In this document: piece after piece, positions 44,717 to 53,018 of the stretch
Layout: each line of letters starts with the position of its first letter
How positions within the stretch are numbered: position 1 is the first letter of the stretch
NCBI GenBank assembly: GCA_019414055.1
Contig: DXMV01000021.1
Location: 1 to 64,000, forward strand
DNA length: 64,000 nucleotides
Direction of reading: 5' to 3'
Source of the DNA: Collinsella sp.
Lineage (GTDB): Bacteria > Actinomycetota > Coriobacteriia > Coriobacteriales > Coriobacteriaceae
Notes under the pieces: model-generated
Told to the model about the DNA's origin: nothing
What the model saw: the letters and a program-made list of their open reading frames with translations, nothing else
Database searches by the model: none
Made by a program: the position numbers and the translations under genes

Positions 44717-44743
44717 GATCGCGAGCGAGAGACCAAAACGGAA

Positions 44744-44785
44744 AAGCCGCCGCATAGGTGAAGGAGATCTCCCATGCGGCGGCTT
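44744..44785 (-). terminator. Terminator of the PTS IIB gene
   Basis: On the minus strand AAGCCGCCGCAT pairs with ATGCGGCGGCTT and is followed by TTCCGTTTTGG, about 40 bases after the stop codon. Confidence 0.75.
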
Positions 44786-44825
44786 GGACACGCAAAACAA
44801 TGCATGCCCTAAGTTTGGATTACAG

Positions 44826-45119
44826 CTACAAAACGCCTTCGACGCTGCCTAGGATGCCGTCGACATTCTGCGTAGCGTAATCATCGGCAGTAATGACGCG
44901 AACGTTTTTAGCGCCCGCCTCTTCAAAAGCCTCTTTTGCATAGCCGACCTGCGGCCCCAGCAAAACGACATCGGCTTCGGCAATATGGTCCGCAGCGGTG
45001 GCCATCGGCGAAGCCTCAATCTCAATCTCGAGATTGCGCGTCTCGGCGACACTTTTGATTTTTGCAACCAGCAAGCTGGTCGTCACGCCGGTATTGCAAC
45101 AGACGAGTACCTTTTTCAT
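44826..45119 (-). CDS. PTS IIB component, lactose/cellobiose family, orphan
   Basis: This 97-residue protein consists of one IIB domain. The phosphorylated cysteine is in KKVLVCCNTGVTTSLLVAKI and the following LLGPQVGYAKEAF is typical of the lactose/cellobiose IIB fold. No IIA or IIC gene is adjacent. A IIA of the same family lies at 62245. It is a single gene bounded by terminators on both sides. It may serve a distant IIC or have a regulatory role. Confidence 0.88.
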   Translation of the reverse strand: MKKVLVCCNTGVTTSLLVAKIKSVAETRNLEIEIEASPMATAADHIAEADVVLLGPQVGYAKEAFEEAGAKNVRVITADDYATQNVDGILGSVEGVL

Positions 45120-45250
45120 TAGGAGGCCCTGCCTTCCTCTTCAATCTTGCCTTTCGGCAAAACATCTTTCATTTGGAGATAGAGCATAGCGAACAAGATG
45201 TCTGCATGCTGCCTTTTCCAAATAACTTCCAGTTGTCTTCAAGCTCAAAA

Positions 45251-45284
45251 GAGGGGAGCCGGAGGATGGCGGCCGACTCCCCTC
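45251..45284 (-). terminator. Terminator of the mgl operon
   Basis: On the minus strand GAGGGGAG pairs with CTCCCCTC, with an extra CGG/CCG pairing inside, and TTTTGAGC follows. It is 30 bases after the mglC stop codon. Confidence 0.8.
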
Positions 45285-45313
45285 TTAGAAGAATGGAAAA
45301 CAAGAACGATGCG

Positions 45314-46969
45314 CTATTTCTTCTGAACGTACTTGAGGCAGTCGAGCGTGACGGCGACGAGAATAATCAGGCCGGAGAACACGAACTGCAGGTTGGTGTC
45401 GATACCCAGAATGGTCAGTGCATAAGTCAAAGCAGTGAAGATCAGCACACCGACGGTGACGCCGGAAATCTTGCCGATACCGCCGGTAAAGGAAACACCA
45501 CCGACGACGCACGCGGCAATAGCGTCCATCTCCCAGCCCTGGCCGTAAGCAGCGGAGCCGGAACCGACCATGCGGATGCACTCGAGCCAAGAGCCGAAGC
45601 CATACAGGATGCCCGCGAGGATGAAAGCGCCGATAGAGACGGCGAAGACGTTGATGCCGGAGACGGAAGCAGCCTCGGGGTTGCCGCCAACGGCGAACAT
45701 GTTCTTACCGAAGGTGGTCTTGTTCCAGATGAACCACACGACCACGATGGCAGCGACGGCCCACAGGATAATCGTCGGGAAGCCGCCGATGCGCGGGGTG
45801 ACCATGGCGGGAATCAGAGGATTGATTGAGCCGAAGGAAACACCCTTAGTGGCATAGGTGACAAGACCAAAGATGATGAGCATGTTGGCCATCGTCGAGA
45901 TGAACCAGTGCATCTTAAACTTAGCGGTAAAGAAGCCGGCGATGGCAGAGAATGCGGTGCACAGAACAACGCAGACGACAAGCGCAAGGACAATCTGGGC
46001 CACGAGAGGCATGGTCGAGAAGTCGAAGGCGATGCCAAAGACCGTACCGGTGTTGGGGCCGGCGTGCATGATGATGGTAGACGCCACCATGCTCATGCCG
46101 ACCATACGACCAATCGACAGGTCGGTACCGGTCTGGAGAATCAGGCCGGCAACGCCGAGTGCCAGGAACATACGAGGCGAAGCCTGCTGGAAGATATTCA
46201 GCACGTTCTGAGCCGTGAGCAGCTGAGTGCCCTTAACGACCGGCGTAATGGCGCACAGGGCAATGAAAACCAGCGCGATGGCGATATACAGGCCGTTGTT
46301 GAGCAGGAATGTACGCGTATTGAACGTGTATTTGTAGTTCTCCCAGCGCTGGGCCATGTTCTCGGCAAAGGTAAACTTGCCAATGCGGAGCAGATCGATC
46401 AGGTGATACTGGTAGGCAAAGGCCTCGTGCTCGCGATCCTTGATCTGCTGCAGCTCCTGCTGGTAGGTCACCTTGGCGTCGAACTGCTTGTTCTTGTAGA
46501 CGTACTTTTCTTCTTTAATCTCGGCCTGGTCGGTGATACCGGCAATACCAGCCTGGTGCTCCTTCTCGAGCTCGGCGAGATGCTTCTGATAGGCAGCCTT
46601 GGCGGCCTCGCGCTCGACGGCGCAACTGGCCTTAACGGGTGCGAGGTACTCAGCCTCATAGTGTGCCTTCAGATAGTTCTCGGCGTCGACAATAAGCTTG
46701 TCAATCTGGCCCTTGTTCTGGGCCTCGACCTTCTTAGCCTGCTCCATCTGAGCCTTAAAGCCATTGATAGCCTCATCGCGCTCCGCTTTGGTAAGCACGC
46801 GATCGCTCTTGGCGGCATCAATGTTACCCTGCAGCTCGACGACACGCGTGGTACCGTCGGCGCGCAGGGCGTCGACCTTCTTCTGAATCTCGTTTACATA
46901 GCTGTCGATCGGCTGGAGGAGCTTCGTCTCCTCATCGACCGACAGAATCTTACCGGATACGGTAGGCAT
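45314..46969 (-). CDS. mglC: Galactose/methyl-galactoside ABC permease with long N-terminal extension
   Basis: From about residue 215 this 551-residue protein is a normal MglC permease (LYIAIALVFIALCAITPVVK, then ALGVAGLILQTGTDLSIGR, NKTTFGKNMFAVGGNPEAA and the end LDCLKYVQKK). The first 215 residues are a hydrophilic, mostly helical, E/K/A/Q-rich segment predicted as coiled coil (for example KAERDEAINGFKAQMEQAKK), absent from the usual 336-residue MglC. AAGGGG lies nine bases upstream of ATG 46969. It follows mglA by 18 bases. The extension would lie in the cytoplasm, near the ATPase. Confidence 0.9.
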   Translation of the reverse strand: MPTVSGKILSVDEETKLLQPIDSYVNEIQKKVDALRADGTTRVVELQGNIDAAKSDRVLTKAERDEAINGFKAQMEQAKKVEAQNKGQIDKLIVDAENYLKAHYEAEYLAPVKASCAVEREAAKAAYQKHLAELEKEHQAGIAGITDQAEIKEEKYVYKNKQFDAKVTYQQELQQIKDREHEAFAYQYHLIDLLRIGKFTFAENMAQRWENYKYTFNTRTFLLNNGLYIAIALVFIALCAITPVVKGTQLLTAQNVLNIFQQASPRMFLALGVAGLILQTGTDLSIGRMVGMSMVASTIIMHAGPNTGTVFGIAFDFSTMPLVAQIVLALVVCVVLCTAFSAIAGFFTAKFKMHWFISTMANMLIIFGLVTYATKGVSFGSINPLIPAMVTPRIGGFPTIILWAVAAIVVVWFIWNKTTFGKNMFAVGGNPEAASVSGINVFAVSIGAFILAGILYGFGSWLECIRMVGSGSAAYGQGWEMDAIAACVVGGVSFTGGIGKISGVTVGVLIFTALTYALTILGIDTNLQFVFSGLIILVAVTLDCLKYVQKK

Positions 46970-46987
46970 GTGTTCCATCCCCTTCGT

Positions 46988-48493
46988 CTACAGATACTTG
47001 GCGCTCAAACGGAGCAGCTCTTCCTGGTTCGTCTCCTTGGTGTTGACGATGCCCGAAAGGTGCCCGTTCGACATGACGCCGATGCGGTTGGTGATGCCGA
47101 GAATCTCGGGCATCTCGGAGGAAACCACGATGACCGTAGTGCCCTTCTTAGCCATGTCGATGATGAGCTGGTAAATCTCGTACTTAGCGCCAACATCGAT
47201 ACCACGGGTGGGCTCGTCCATCAGGAACACCTGCGGATAGCGCTCAAGCCACTTACCAAAAATGACCTTTTGCTGGTTGCCGCCAGAGAGGCTTGAAATC
47301 AGATCATCGGGGCCCATGCACTTGGTATGCATGGTCTTAATCTCTTTGTTCGTCGCGCGAACCATCTTGTCGTTGGACAGCGCGGGACCGCTCTTGTACT
47401 GATCAAGGTTGGCGATGGTGGTGTTAAACGTCAGATCGCCCTTCAGGAACAGGCCGTTGGCCTTGCGCTCCTCGGTAATCAGAGCAAAACCGTGCTCCAT
47501 AGCGTCGCGCGCCGAGGAGAAGTTCATCAGGCGGTCGCGGAAGTACACACGGCCTGCAGCACGGGTGCGAATACCAAAGATCGTCTCGAGCAGCTCGGTA
47601 CGGCCTGCGCCGACCAGTCCATACAGACCAAAGATTTCGCCCTTACGCACGTCAAAGGTAATGTCCACCAGGTGCGGATCGAACTTCGTGGACAGGTGCT
47701 GCACCGAAAGGACATTGTCGCCGGGAATGTTATCCACGGGCGGGAAACGGTTGTCCAGCGAGCGGCCGACCATGGCGCTCACGAGCTCGTTCATGTTGGT
47801 GTCACTCGTGCGCTTGGTCATAACCAGATTACCGTCGCGCAGAACCGAGACGTCGTCGCAGATCTCGAAGATCTCGTCCATTTTGTGCGAGATGTAGATC
47901 AGAGCGATGCCCTGCTCCTTGAGCTTACGCATCATCTCGAACAGCTTATCGACCTCTTGCGCCATCAGCGAACTTGTAGGCTCGTCCAAAACGATAACCT
48001 TGGCGTTATAGGACATAGCCTTGGCGATCTCGACCATCTGGCGCTGAGATACGCTCATGTTTTTCATGGGCTGGGTCAGGTTGACGGTCATGCCCAAGCG
48101 ACGGAACAGATCCGAAGCTTCTTTGCGCATGCGCGCCTCGTCGATCACGCCGCCCTTAACCGGATAGCGGCCCAAGAACAAGTTATCGACCACATTGCGC
48201 TCGAGGCACTGGTTGAGCTCCTGGTGGACCATGGCGATGCCGTTTTCAAGAGCATCCTTAGGACCGGAGAAACTCACCTCCTTGCCATCGAGGAAAATCG
48301 AACCCTCGTCCTTTTGATAAGTGCCGAACAGGCATTTCATCATCGTGGACTTGCCTGCGCCGTTCTCACCCATCAGGCCCATGACGGTGCCGCGGCGGAC
48401 GTCGAGGTCGATGTGGTCGAGCACTCGGTTACGCCCGAACGTCTTGCTCATCCCTCGAATCGACAGGACGATGTCGTCTTGCTTGTCTGACAT
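46988..48493 (-). CDS. mglA: Galactose/methyl-galactoside ABC transporter ATP-binding protein
   Basis: This 501-residue protein has two ATPase halves, as in sugar importers of the MglA/RbsA group. The first half has GENGAGKSTMM, MSVSQRQMVEIAKAM and VIVLDEPTSSL. The second has a degenerate P-loop (GLVGAGRTELLE) but keeps LSGGNQQKVIFGKW and FLMDEPTRGIDVGA. GAGGGG precedes ATG 48493. It lies between mglB and mglC in operon order mglB-mglA-mglC, with a terminator-like hairpin in the 190-base mglB-mglA gap that would lower its level relative to the binding protein. Confidence 0.93.
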   Translation of the reverse strand: MSDKQDDIVLSIRGMSKTFGRNRVLDHIDLDVRRGTVMGLMGENGAGKSTMMKCLFGTYQKDEGSIFLDGKEVSFSGPKDALENGIAMVHQELNQCLERNVVDNLFLGRYPVKGGVIDEARMRKEASDLFRRLGMTVNLTQPMKNMSVSQRQMVEIAKAMSYNAKVIVLDEPTSSLMAQEVDKLFEMMRKLKEQGIALIYISHKMDEIFEICDDVSVLRDGNLVMTKRTSDTNMNELVSAMVGRSLDNRFPPVDNIPGDNVLSVQHLSTKFDPHLVDITFDVRKGEIFGLYGLVGAGRTELLETIFGIRTRAAGRVYFRDRLMNFSSARDAMEHGFALITEERKANGLFLKGDLTFNTTIANLDQYKSGPALSNDKMVRATNKEIKTMHTKCMGPDDLISSLSGGNQQKVIFGKWLERYPQVFLMDEPTRGIDVGAKYEIYQLIIDMAKKGTTVIVVSSEMPEILGITNRIGVMSNGHLSGIVNTKETNQEELLRLSAKYL

Positions 48494-48587
48494 GTATTCA
48501 CCCCTCGTTTCCCTCGATGTCCTCCCTATGCAACCTTATTTGCGCAGCTACGATAGGGAGAACGTCCTGATATGAGACCATTGCGAA

Positions 48588-48603
48588 ATGTTTACGTACT
48601 CAT
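48588..48603. promoter_or_regulatory. GalR-type operator between mglB and mglA
   Basis: ATGTTTACGTACTCAT matches the sites at 50134, 52803, 52925 and 54160. It lies in the loop of a larger hairpin whose arms are GAGACCAT and ATGGTCTC (48574-48608), and it could drive or repress a secondary mglA promoter. Confidence 0.7.
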
Positions 48604-48615
48604 GGTCTCTGAAAA

Positions 48616-48647
48616 GCAAGGGGGAGCAGTCTCCTGATCCCCCTTGC
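48616..48647 (-). terminator. Attenuating terminator after mglB
   Basis: On the minus strand GCAAGGGGG pairs with CCCCCTTGC and is followed by TTTTC. Its place after the binding-protein gene is common in sugar ABC operons, where partial readthrough supplies the ATPase and permease. Confidence 0.75.
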
Positions 48648-48683
48648 CAACATGCCTACATGCTCTCGCGAGCAATCGTTGGC

Positions 48684-49985
48684 CTACTGGCCAAGAATCG
48701 ACGTGTAGGAAGCGCCGTTGTCGGTCTTCACCATGTTGATGGCAAAGGCATCAAAGTCAGCCGGGTTGCCAAGCTTGTTGGTAATGGAGGACTCGTTCTG
48801 GCCGTCGCCCTGGACAACTTCGAGATCGAGGTTGAGCAGCGGAGCATACTTCTCGAGCAGCGGCTTGTAGGTGGAGCCCAGGAAGTTGTCGGCGGAGTTG
48901 TAGATGCTCAGCCAGACCTTCTTCTTGGGGCTGTCCTTCTCGTCGAGTTGGGCCTGAGCCGTCTCGTACAGGGTGTTCGCCGGGTCGGTGAAGTCCTTAT
49001 AGTTGTCGGCCGTGACCTCGAGGTTCATAGCGTAGAAGGAGCGATCGTCCTTGCTAAACTTGAAGTCATCCTCGGCGATGACGTTACCGGCATCGTCAGC
49101 CTTGCCCACGCCGGTGTTGACGTCGACGCCGTCAAGAGAGTTGCGGAGCAGACGCAGGGTGAGGTAAGCCTGGACAGCGGGGTTCTGGGAAATGGTGCCA
49201 CCATAGGGGAAGTCGGTGTCGCCCAGGGCGGCAACGGCGTCGGAGTTGGCGTCGTAACCAAAGACGGGGACCTTGTTCTCCTTGGCCCAGTTGGAGTACA
49301 TGGACATGCCCATGCCGTCGTTGTTGGAGACAACGATATCGATCTGCTCACCAAAAGCGGAAGCCCAGGTGCCGGACAGAGCGTTACCGGCGGTCGGAGC
49401 GTCCCAAGTGGCGCCGGCGGAGGTCTTCATCTCCTGGCTGGCGAGCTCACGGATCTTGAACTTCTTGCCGTCGACCTCGATCTCGCCGTCCTTGACCTTG
49501 TCGGACTTGCCGTCCGTGTTGGTGCCGACGGGGTCAGAAACGATCTGGCCGTCCTTCTCGACAGCGGTGCCCAGGGCCTTGCGGCAGCCACGGGTACGAG
49601 CGATGGAGTCGTTGTGTCCCACGTCACCGATGGCGAGGACGTAGCCAATGACGCCGTCACCGTTGCGGTCGATGTCGGCTGCATGGGCCTTGATGTACTC
49701 GACGACCATCTGACCCTCGAGCTCGCCGCCCTGCTTGGCGTCGAAGCCGACGTAGTAGGTGTCGTCGTTCCACTTGAGCGTGGTCATATCCAGCTCGCCG
49801 GTAGAAGAGTTAGAAGGCTGGCGGTTGTAGAAAACGACCGGCTTCTGAGCGTTGGCGGTACCGCTAGCGGCAGCAGAGCCGCCCTCGCTACCAGAGCCAC
49901 CGCAGCCCACGAGGGAGCCGGCAGTAGCGACGCTCATCACGCCGAGGCCGCAAGCCTGAAGGAATTGACGACGAGAAAGTGCCAT
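48684..49985 (-). CDS. mglB: Galactose/methyl-galactoside-binding lipoprotein
   Basis: This 433-residue solute-binding protein begins MALSRRQFLQACGLG, a twin-arginine signal, and ends its signal at LVGC with the lipid-bearing cysteine at residue 28. A Gly/Ser/Ala linker is followed by a periplasmic-binding domain. DIDRNGDGVIGY resembles the EF-hand-like calcium loop of E. coli MglB. AAGGGGAATTCCTC precedes ATG. It heads the mgl operon and has a GalR-type operator about 150 bases upstream. Export by Tat rather than Sec is inferred from the signal. Confidence 0.92.
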   Translation of the reverse strand: MALSRRQFLQACGLGVMSVATAGSLVGCGGSGSEGGSAAASGTANAQKPVVFYNRQPSNSSTGELDMTTLKWNDDTYYVGFDAKQGGELEGQMVVEYIKAHAADIDRNGDGVIGYVLAIGDVGHNDSIARTRGCRKALGTAVEKDGQIVSDPVGTNTDGKSDKVKDGEIEVDGKKFKIRELASQEMKTSAGATWDAPTAGNALSGTWASAFGEQIDIVVSNNDGMGMSMYSNWAKENKVPVFGYDANSDAVAALGDTDFPYGGTISQNPAVQAYLTLRLLRNSLDGVDVNTGVGKADDAGNVIAEDDFKFSKDDRSFYAMNLEVTADNYKDFTDPANTLYETAQAQLDEKDSPKKKVWLSIYNSADNFLGSTYKPLLEKYAPLLNLDLEVVQGDGQNESSITNKLGNPADFDAFAINMVKTDNGASYTSILGQ

Positions 49986-50133
49986 GAGGAATTCCCCTTT
50001 CTTAGCGCATCCCTTAATGCGCTTTGACTACCAAAGTGAGCGCCGGGGAAGCGTGGATGTTTGCGCTAACATCCTTGCCCCTCGGCGGGCTCCAACTCCC
50101 CGCCGCAGCGCAGCAGCAGAGACGAGTCGTTAA

Positions 50134-50149
50134 TGAGTACGTTAACAGC
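50134..50149. promoter_or_regulatory. GalR-type operator ahead of mglB
   Basis: ATGAGTACGTTAACAG lies 149 bases upstream of mglB. It is one of five sites sharing ATGAGTACGTWAACA in this window. Confidence 0.72.
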
Positions 50150-50334
50150 CTGAGGAATAAAGACTGTCCAGAGTTTCATCGAAGACGCCGAACGGTCGAT
50201 ATGAGCACGCGAACGGTATGCCGCGTTTTAAAATAATGCGAGGTAAATGGGGGTGCTTTTAGATAAGCACTCTGCCATCGCCGCAGGTAACGACAGAGTC
50301 AAGCGTTTTATCATCGGCATTTGCCCCTAAACAA

Positions 50335-50373
50335 AAACCACCACAAAGGTGCCTGTCCCCTTTGTGGTGGTTT
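50335..50373 (-). terminator. Terminator of the flavodiiron gene, ACCACCACAAAG type
   Basis: AAACCACCACAAAGG pairs with CCTTTGTGGTGGTTT, and on the minus strand TTTTTGTTTAGG follows. It is almost the same hairpin as 44681-44716, including loop and flanks. Confidence 0.85.
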
Positions 50374-50396
50374 GAGCGTTAAAAGTGAACGTATCG

Positions 50397-51557
50397 CTAC
50401 TTAGAGAGCTCGTCAGCGAGGGCCTCGATCTGAGCGCGCGAGGCGTCGTTGAGCGAGCCCAGGACGGTCACCTTGTTCTGCGTCAGAGTGATGTCCTTCA
50501 TACCCTCGAGCTCCTTGGTCATAATCTTGGCAGCTGCGGGCGCCCAGGAGCCGGCCTCGACGAGCGCCACCGTACGGTTCTGATAGGCGTGCTCGGCAAG
50601 CGTGTGGATAAAGGTACTCATGAACGGGAAGATCTCGCCCTGATAGGTGATGGAGGCGAGCACCAGGCGGTCGTAGCGGAACGCGTCCTCAACAGCCTCG
50701 GCCATGTCGTCGCGAGCCAGGTCAAAGACGGAAACCTTCTGGCCGCGGGCCTCAAGCGCAGATACGAGCTCCTCAACGGCGGCCTTCAGGTGGCCGTAGA
50801 CGCTCGCGTAGGCAATGGTGATGCCCTCGTCCTCGGGCTGATAGCTCGACCAGGTGTTGTAGGTGTCGAGGTAGTAGCCTAGGTTCTCGGTCAGCACGGG
50901 GCCGTGAAGCGGGCAGATGATCTGGATGTCCAGATCGGCGGCCTTCTTGAGCACGGCCTGCACAAACTTGCCGAACTTGCCCACGATTCCAAAGTAGTAA
51001 CGGCGCGCCTCGCAGGCCCACCCTTCCGGATCCTCGATGTCGTTGGCGCCAAACTTGCCAAAGCCGTCGGCACTAAAGAGCACCTTGTCGGTGGCCTCGT
51101 AAGAGAACAGTACCTCGGGCCAGTGCACGTTGGGAGCGCCGACAAACGTTAGGCTATGACTGCCCAGATCGAGCACGTCGCCCTCTTTGACGACCATCTT
51201 GCGCTCGGGGTAGTCGGTGCCAAAGTAGTTGACCATCATGCGGAAAGCGCCCATACTGGCCACAATCTGCGCCTGGGGATAGCGCTCCATAAAGGCGACG
51301 ATGCCTGCAGAGTGATCGGGCTCCATGTGATGGACGACCAAGTAGTCGGGCGTACGGCCATCGAGCACGGCCTCGATGTTGCCGAGCCACTCGTCAACAA
51401 AACCGCCATCGACCGAATCGGCGACAGCGATCTTCTCGCCCAGGATGACGTAGCTGTTGTATGCCATACCATTCTCGGACACGTCGTACTGGCCCTCGAA
51501 CAGGTCAATGTCGTGATCGTCGACGCCAACGTAGCGGATATCCTTGGTGATCTCCAT
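50397..51557 (-). CDS. Flavodiiron protein (A-type flavoprotein)
   Basis: This 386-residue protein has an N-terminal metallo-beta-lactamase-like diiron domain (1-245) with ligand motif HHMEPDHS at about 80. A C-terminal flavodoxin domain binding FMN follows (250-386, ITIAYASVYGHLKAAVEELV). Such enzymes reduce oxygen or nitric oxide in anaerobes, taking electrons from rubredoxin or similar carriers. ATG 51557 follows AAGGAGG and begins MEITKDIRYVGVDDHDIDLF; the frame extends upstream without similarity. No rubredoxin gene is adjacent. It is a single gene with its own terminator. Confidence 0.94.
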   Translation of the reverse strand: MEITKDIRYVGVDDHDIDLFEGQYDVSENGMAYNSYVILGEKIAVADSVDGGFVDEWLGNIEAVLDGRTPDYLVVHHMEPDHSAGIVAFMERYPQAQIVASMGAFRMMVNYFGTDYPERKMVVKEGDVLDLGSHSLTFVGAPNVHWPEVLFSYEATDKVLFSADGFGKFGANDIEDPEGWACEARRYYFGIVGKFGKFVQAVLKKAADLDIQIICPLHGPVLTENLGYYLDTYNTWSSYQPEDEGITIAYASVYGHLKAAVEELVSALEARGQKVSVFDLARDDMAEAVEDAFRYDRLVLASITYQGEIFPFMSTFIHTLAEHAYQNRTVALVEAGSWAPAAAKIMTKELEGMKDITLTQNKVTVLGSLNDASRAQIEALADELSK

Positions 51558-51686
51558 CAGGCAAAGCCTCCTTGATAGACAAAAGAACCCGTCTATCATA
51601 GCACTCGCCCGCATCCCAACAGCTATCTGCCAGCATCCTTACCGATTGTTATTGATATGCAACGTTGAGCCGTTGACCTGTGAAAA

Positions 51687-52718
51687 CTATGCGCGCGGCC
51701 TTGCTGTGGTATGTCGGACGATAAGCTGGCCGGGAATGCGAATGGCGACGGTTTTGCCCGACGTCCCCGCTTTGGGAACCGCATGCTCGAACACCTCGCG
51801 TCCGCGCTGATGTAGATCGAATCGCACGGTCGTGAGCTCGTTGTGCGCGACAAAGTCGTCGAGTGAATCGTCGACGCCCACCACGCTCACGTCCTCGGGC
51901 ACGCGCAGACCGCTATCACGCAGCGCGGCAATCGCGCCATTTGCCATCTGATCGTTTGCCGCATAGATCGCCGTCATGGTGCGGTCATGCTCGGCCAGGT
52001 ACCTGCCGGCTTCGTAACCGCTGTTGGCAGACCAGTCGCCCTCGAGCGGTTCAGCCATTTTGATATGCCTGCGCTCGAGAGAATCTCTCCAACCAGCCCG
52101 GCGGAACTGTTCGTCGACCGAGAAGGACGGACCGCCGATAAAGCGAATTTGCTCGTGGCCCAGCTCAAACAGATGATCCATAAGCAGTAGAGAGCAGCCA
52201 TAGTGGTCAGAGTCGACCGTGGTTACCCGCGGGTGAGCATACATGGTGACGATGACCGTGCCAATACCCGGTAGCGGATCGAATGTCTCAAAATCAGGCG
52301 CCATACGGCTCATGCCGATAATGATGCCGTCCACGGGCAGCGCGGCCATGCGACGCGTTGCCTCGGCAAGCGAGAACTCCTCGGTCTTGGACATCTCGAC
52401 CAGCGTGATGGCGCAGCCGCGCTCGCGGGCCGCGCTGGCAATGCCGTCGATCATCGTAAGGTTACCAAACTTGGTGACATCGTTGATGCAAAGGCCGACC
52501 GAATGGTAACGGCCGTCACGCAGCGAACGGCCGGCATAGCTCGGACGGAAACCGAGCTCCTGCATGGCTGCCTGCACGCGCTGACGCGTCTGCTCGTTCA
52601 CGTTGGGCAATCCGTTGGCAACGCGCGAAACCGTCTGCTGCGAAACACCGGCAGCGCGGGCAACGTCGGCCATGGAAACCGGACGCGAACCCGTGTCGTT
52701 GGAAGGGCGCCTTGCCAT
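51687..52718 (-). CDS. LacI-family regulator of the galactose genes (GalR-like)
   Basis: This 343-residue repressor has a LacI helix-turn-helix (SMADVARAAGVSQQTVSRVA, then NGLPNVNEQTRQRV) and a sugar-binding domain (about 65-340, VGLCINDVTKFGNLTMIDGI at its start). It diverges from galM. Two copies of ATGAGTACGTWAACAT lie in the shared promoter region and three more precede mglB, mglA and galK, so control of galactose uptake and the Leloir genes is likely. ATG 52718 (AAGGTGA upstream) or GTG 52727 (AGGAG upstream) may be the start. It is closely similar in layout to the LacI protein at 62798, a probable paralogue. Confidence 0.88.
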   Translation of the reverse strand: MARRPSNDTGSRPVSMADVARAAGVSQQTVSRVANGLPNVNEQTRQRVQAAMQELGFRPSYAGRSLRDGRYHSVGLCINDVTKFGNLTMIDGIASAARERGCAITLVEMSKTEEFSLAEATRRMAALPVDGIIIGMSRMAPDFETFDPLPGIGTVIVTMYAHPRVTTVDSDHYGCSLLLMDHLFELGHEQIRFIGGPSFSVDEQFRRAGWRDSLERRHIKMAEPLEGDWSANSGYEAGRYLAEHDRTMTAIYAANDQMANGAIAALRDSGLRVPEDVSVVGVDDSLDDFVAHNELTTVRFDLHQRGREVFEHAVPKAGTSGKTVAIRIPGQLIVRHTTARPRA

Positions 52719-52802
52719 AAAGATCACCTTCGCTCCTGTAGGAAGCCTAAATACCCCATGCGAAATTGCAGATCACACAGGAGGCTTTGTTGTCTATCGA
52801 TA

Positions 52803-52818
52803 ATGTTAACGTACTCTA
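52803..52818. promoter_or_regulatory. GalR-type operator, galR side
   Basis: ATGTTAACGTACTCTA, 85 bases upstream of the regulator gene, matches the gal operator set with one weaker end. Confidence 0.68.
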
Positions 52819-52862
52819 CTATACCTATCAGCAGTTATGCAGCGCCCTCAACACCACCTGAA

Positions 52863-52890
52863 TACCGTTCACGGCTTATTTTCGACCGAT
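52863..52890. promoter_or_regulatory. ACCGTTCACGG / CGACCGAT site in the gal promoter region
   Basis: TACCGTTCACGG (52863-52874) and CGACCGAT (52883-52890) are 21 bp apart. On the minus strand they read ATCGGTCG and CCGTGAACGGTA, which is the AACGGTCG-N-CCGTGAACGGT pattern found ahead of lacA (60814) and the PTS IIA gene (62711). Confidence 0.5.
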
Positions 52891-52924
52891 TGCAGGAAAG
52901 CGAAGAAGTCAGTGGTTCCAGGCT

Positions 52925-52940
52925 ATGAGTACGTTAACAT
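52925..52940. promoter_or_regulatory. GalR-type operator, galM side
   Basis: ATGAGTACGTTAACAT is the best-conserved copy of the operator and lies 79 bases upstream of galM, 122 bp from the copy at 52803, a spacing that would allow looping. Confidence 0.75.
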
Positions 52941-53018
52941 ATGACGCAAACACACCGATACCATGACGGCCTGCGCTCCGGGCGCTCAGGCCATGGCGTC
53001 GTATTCGAAAGGACGCTC

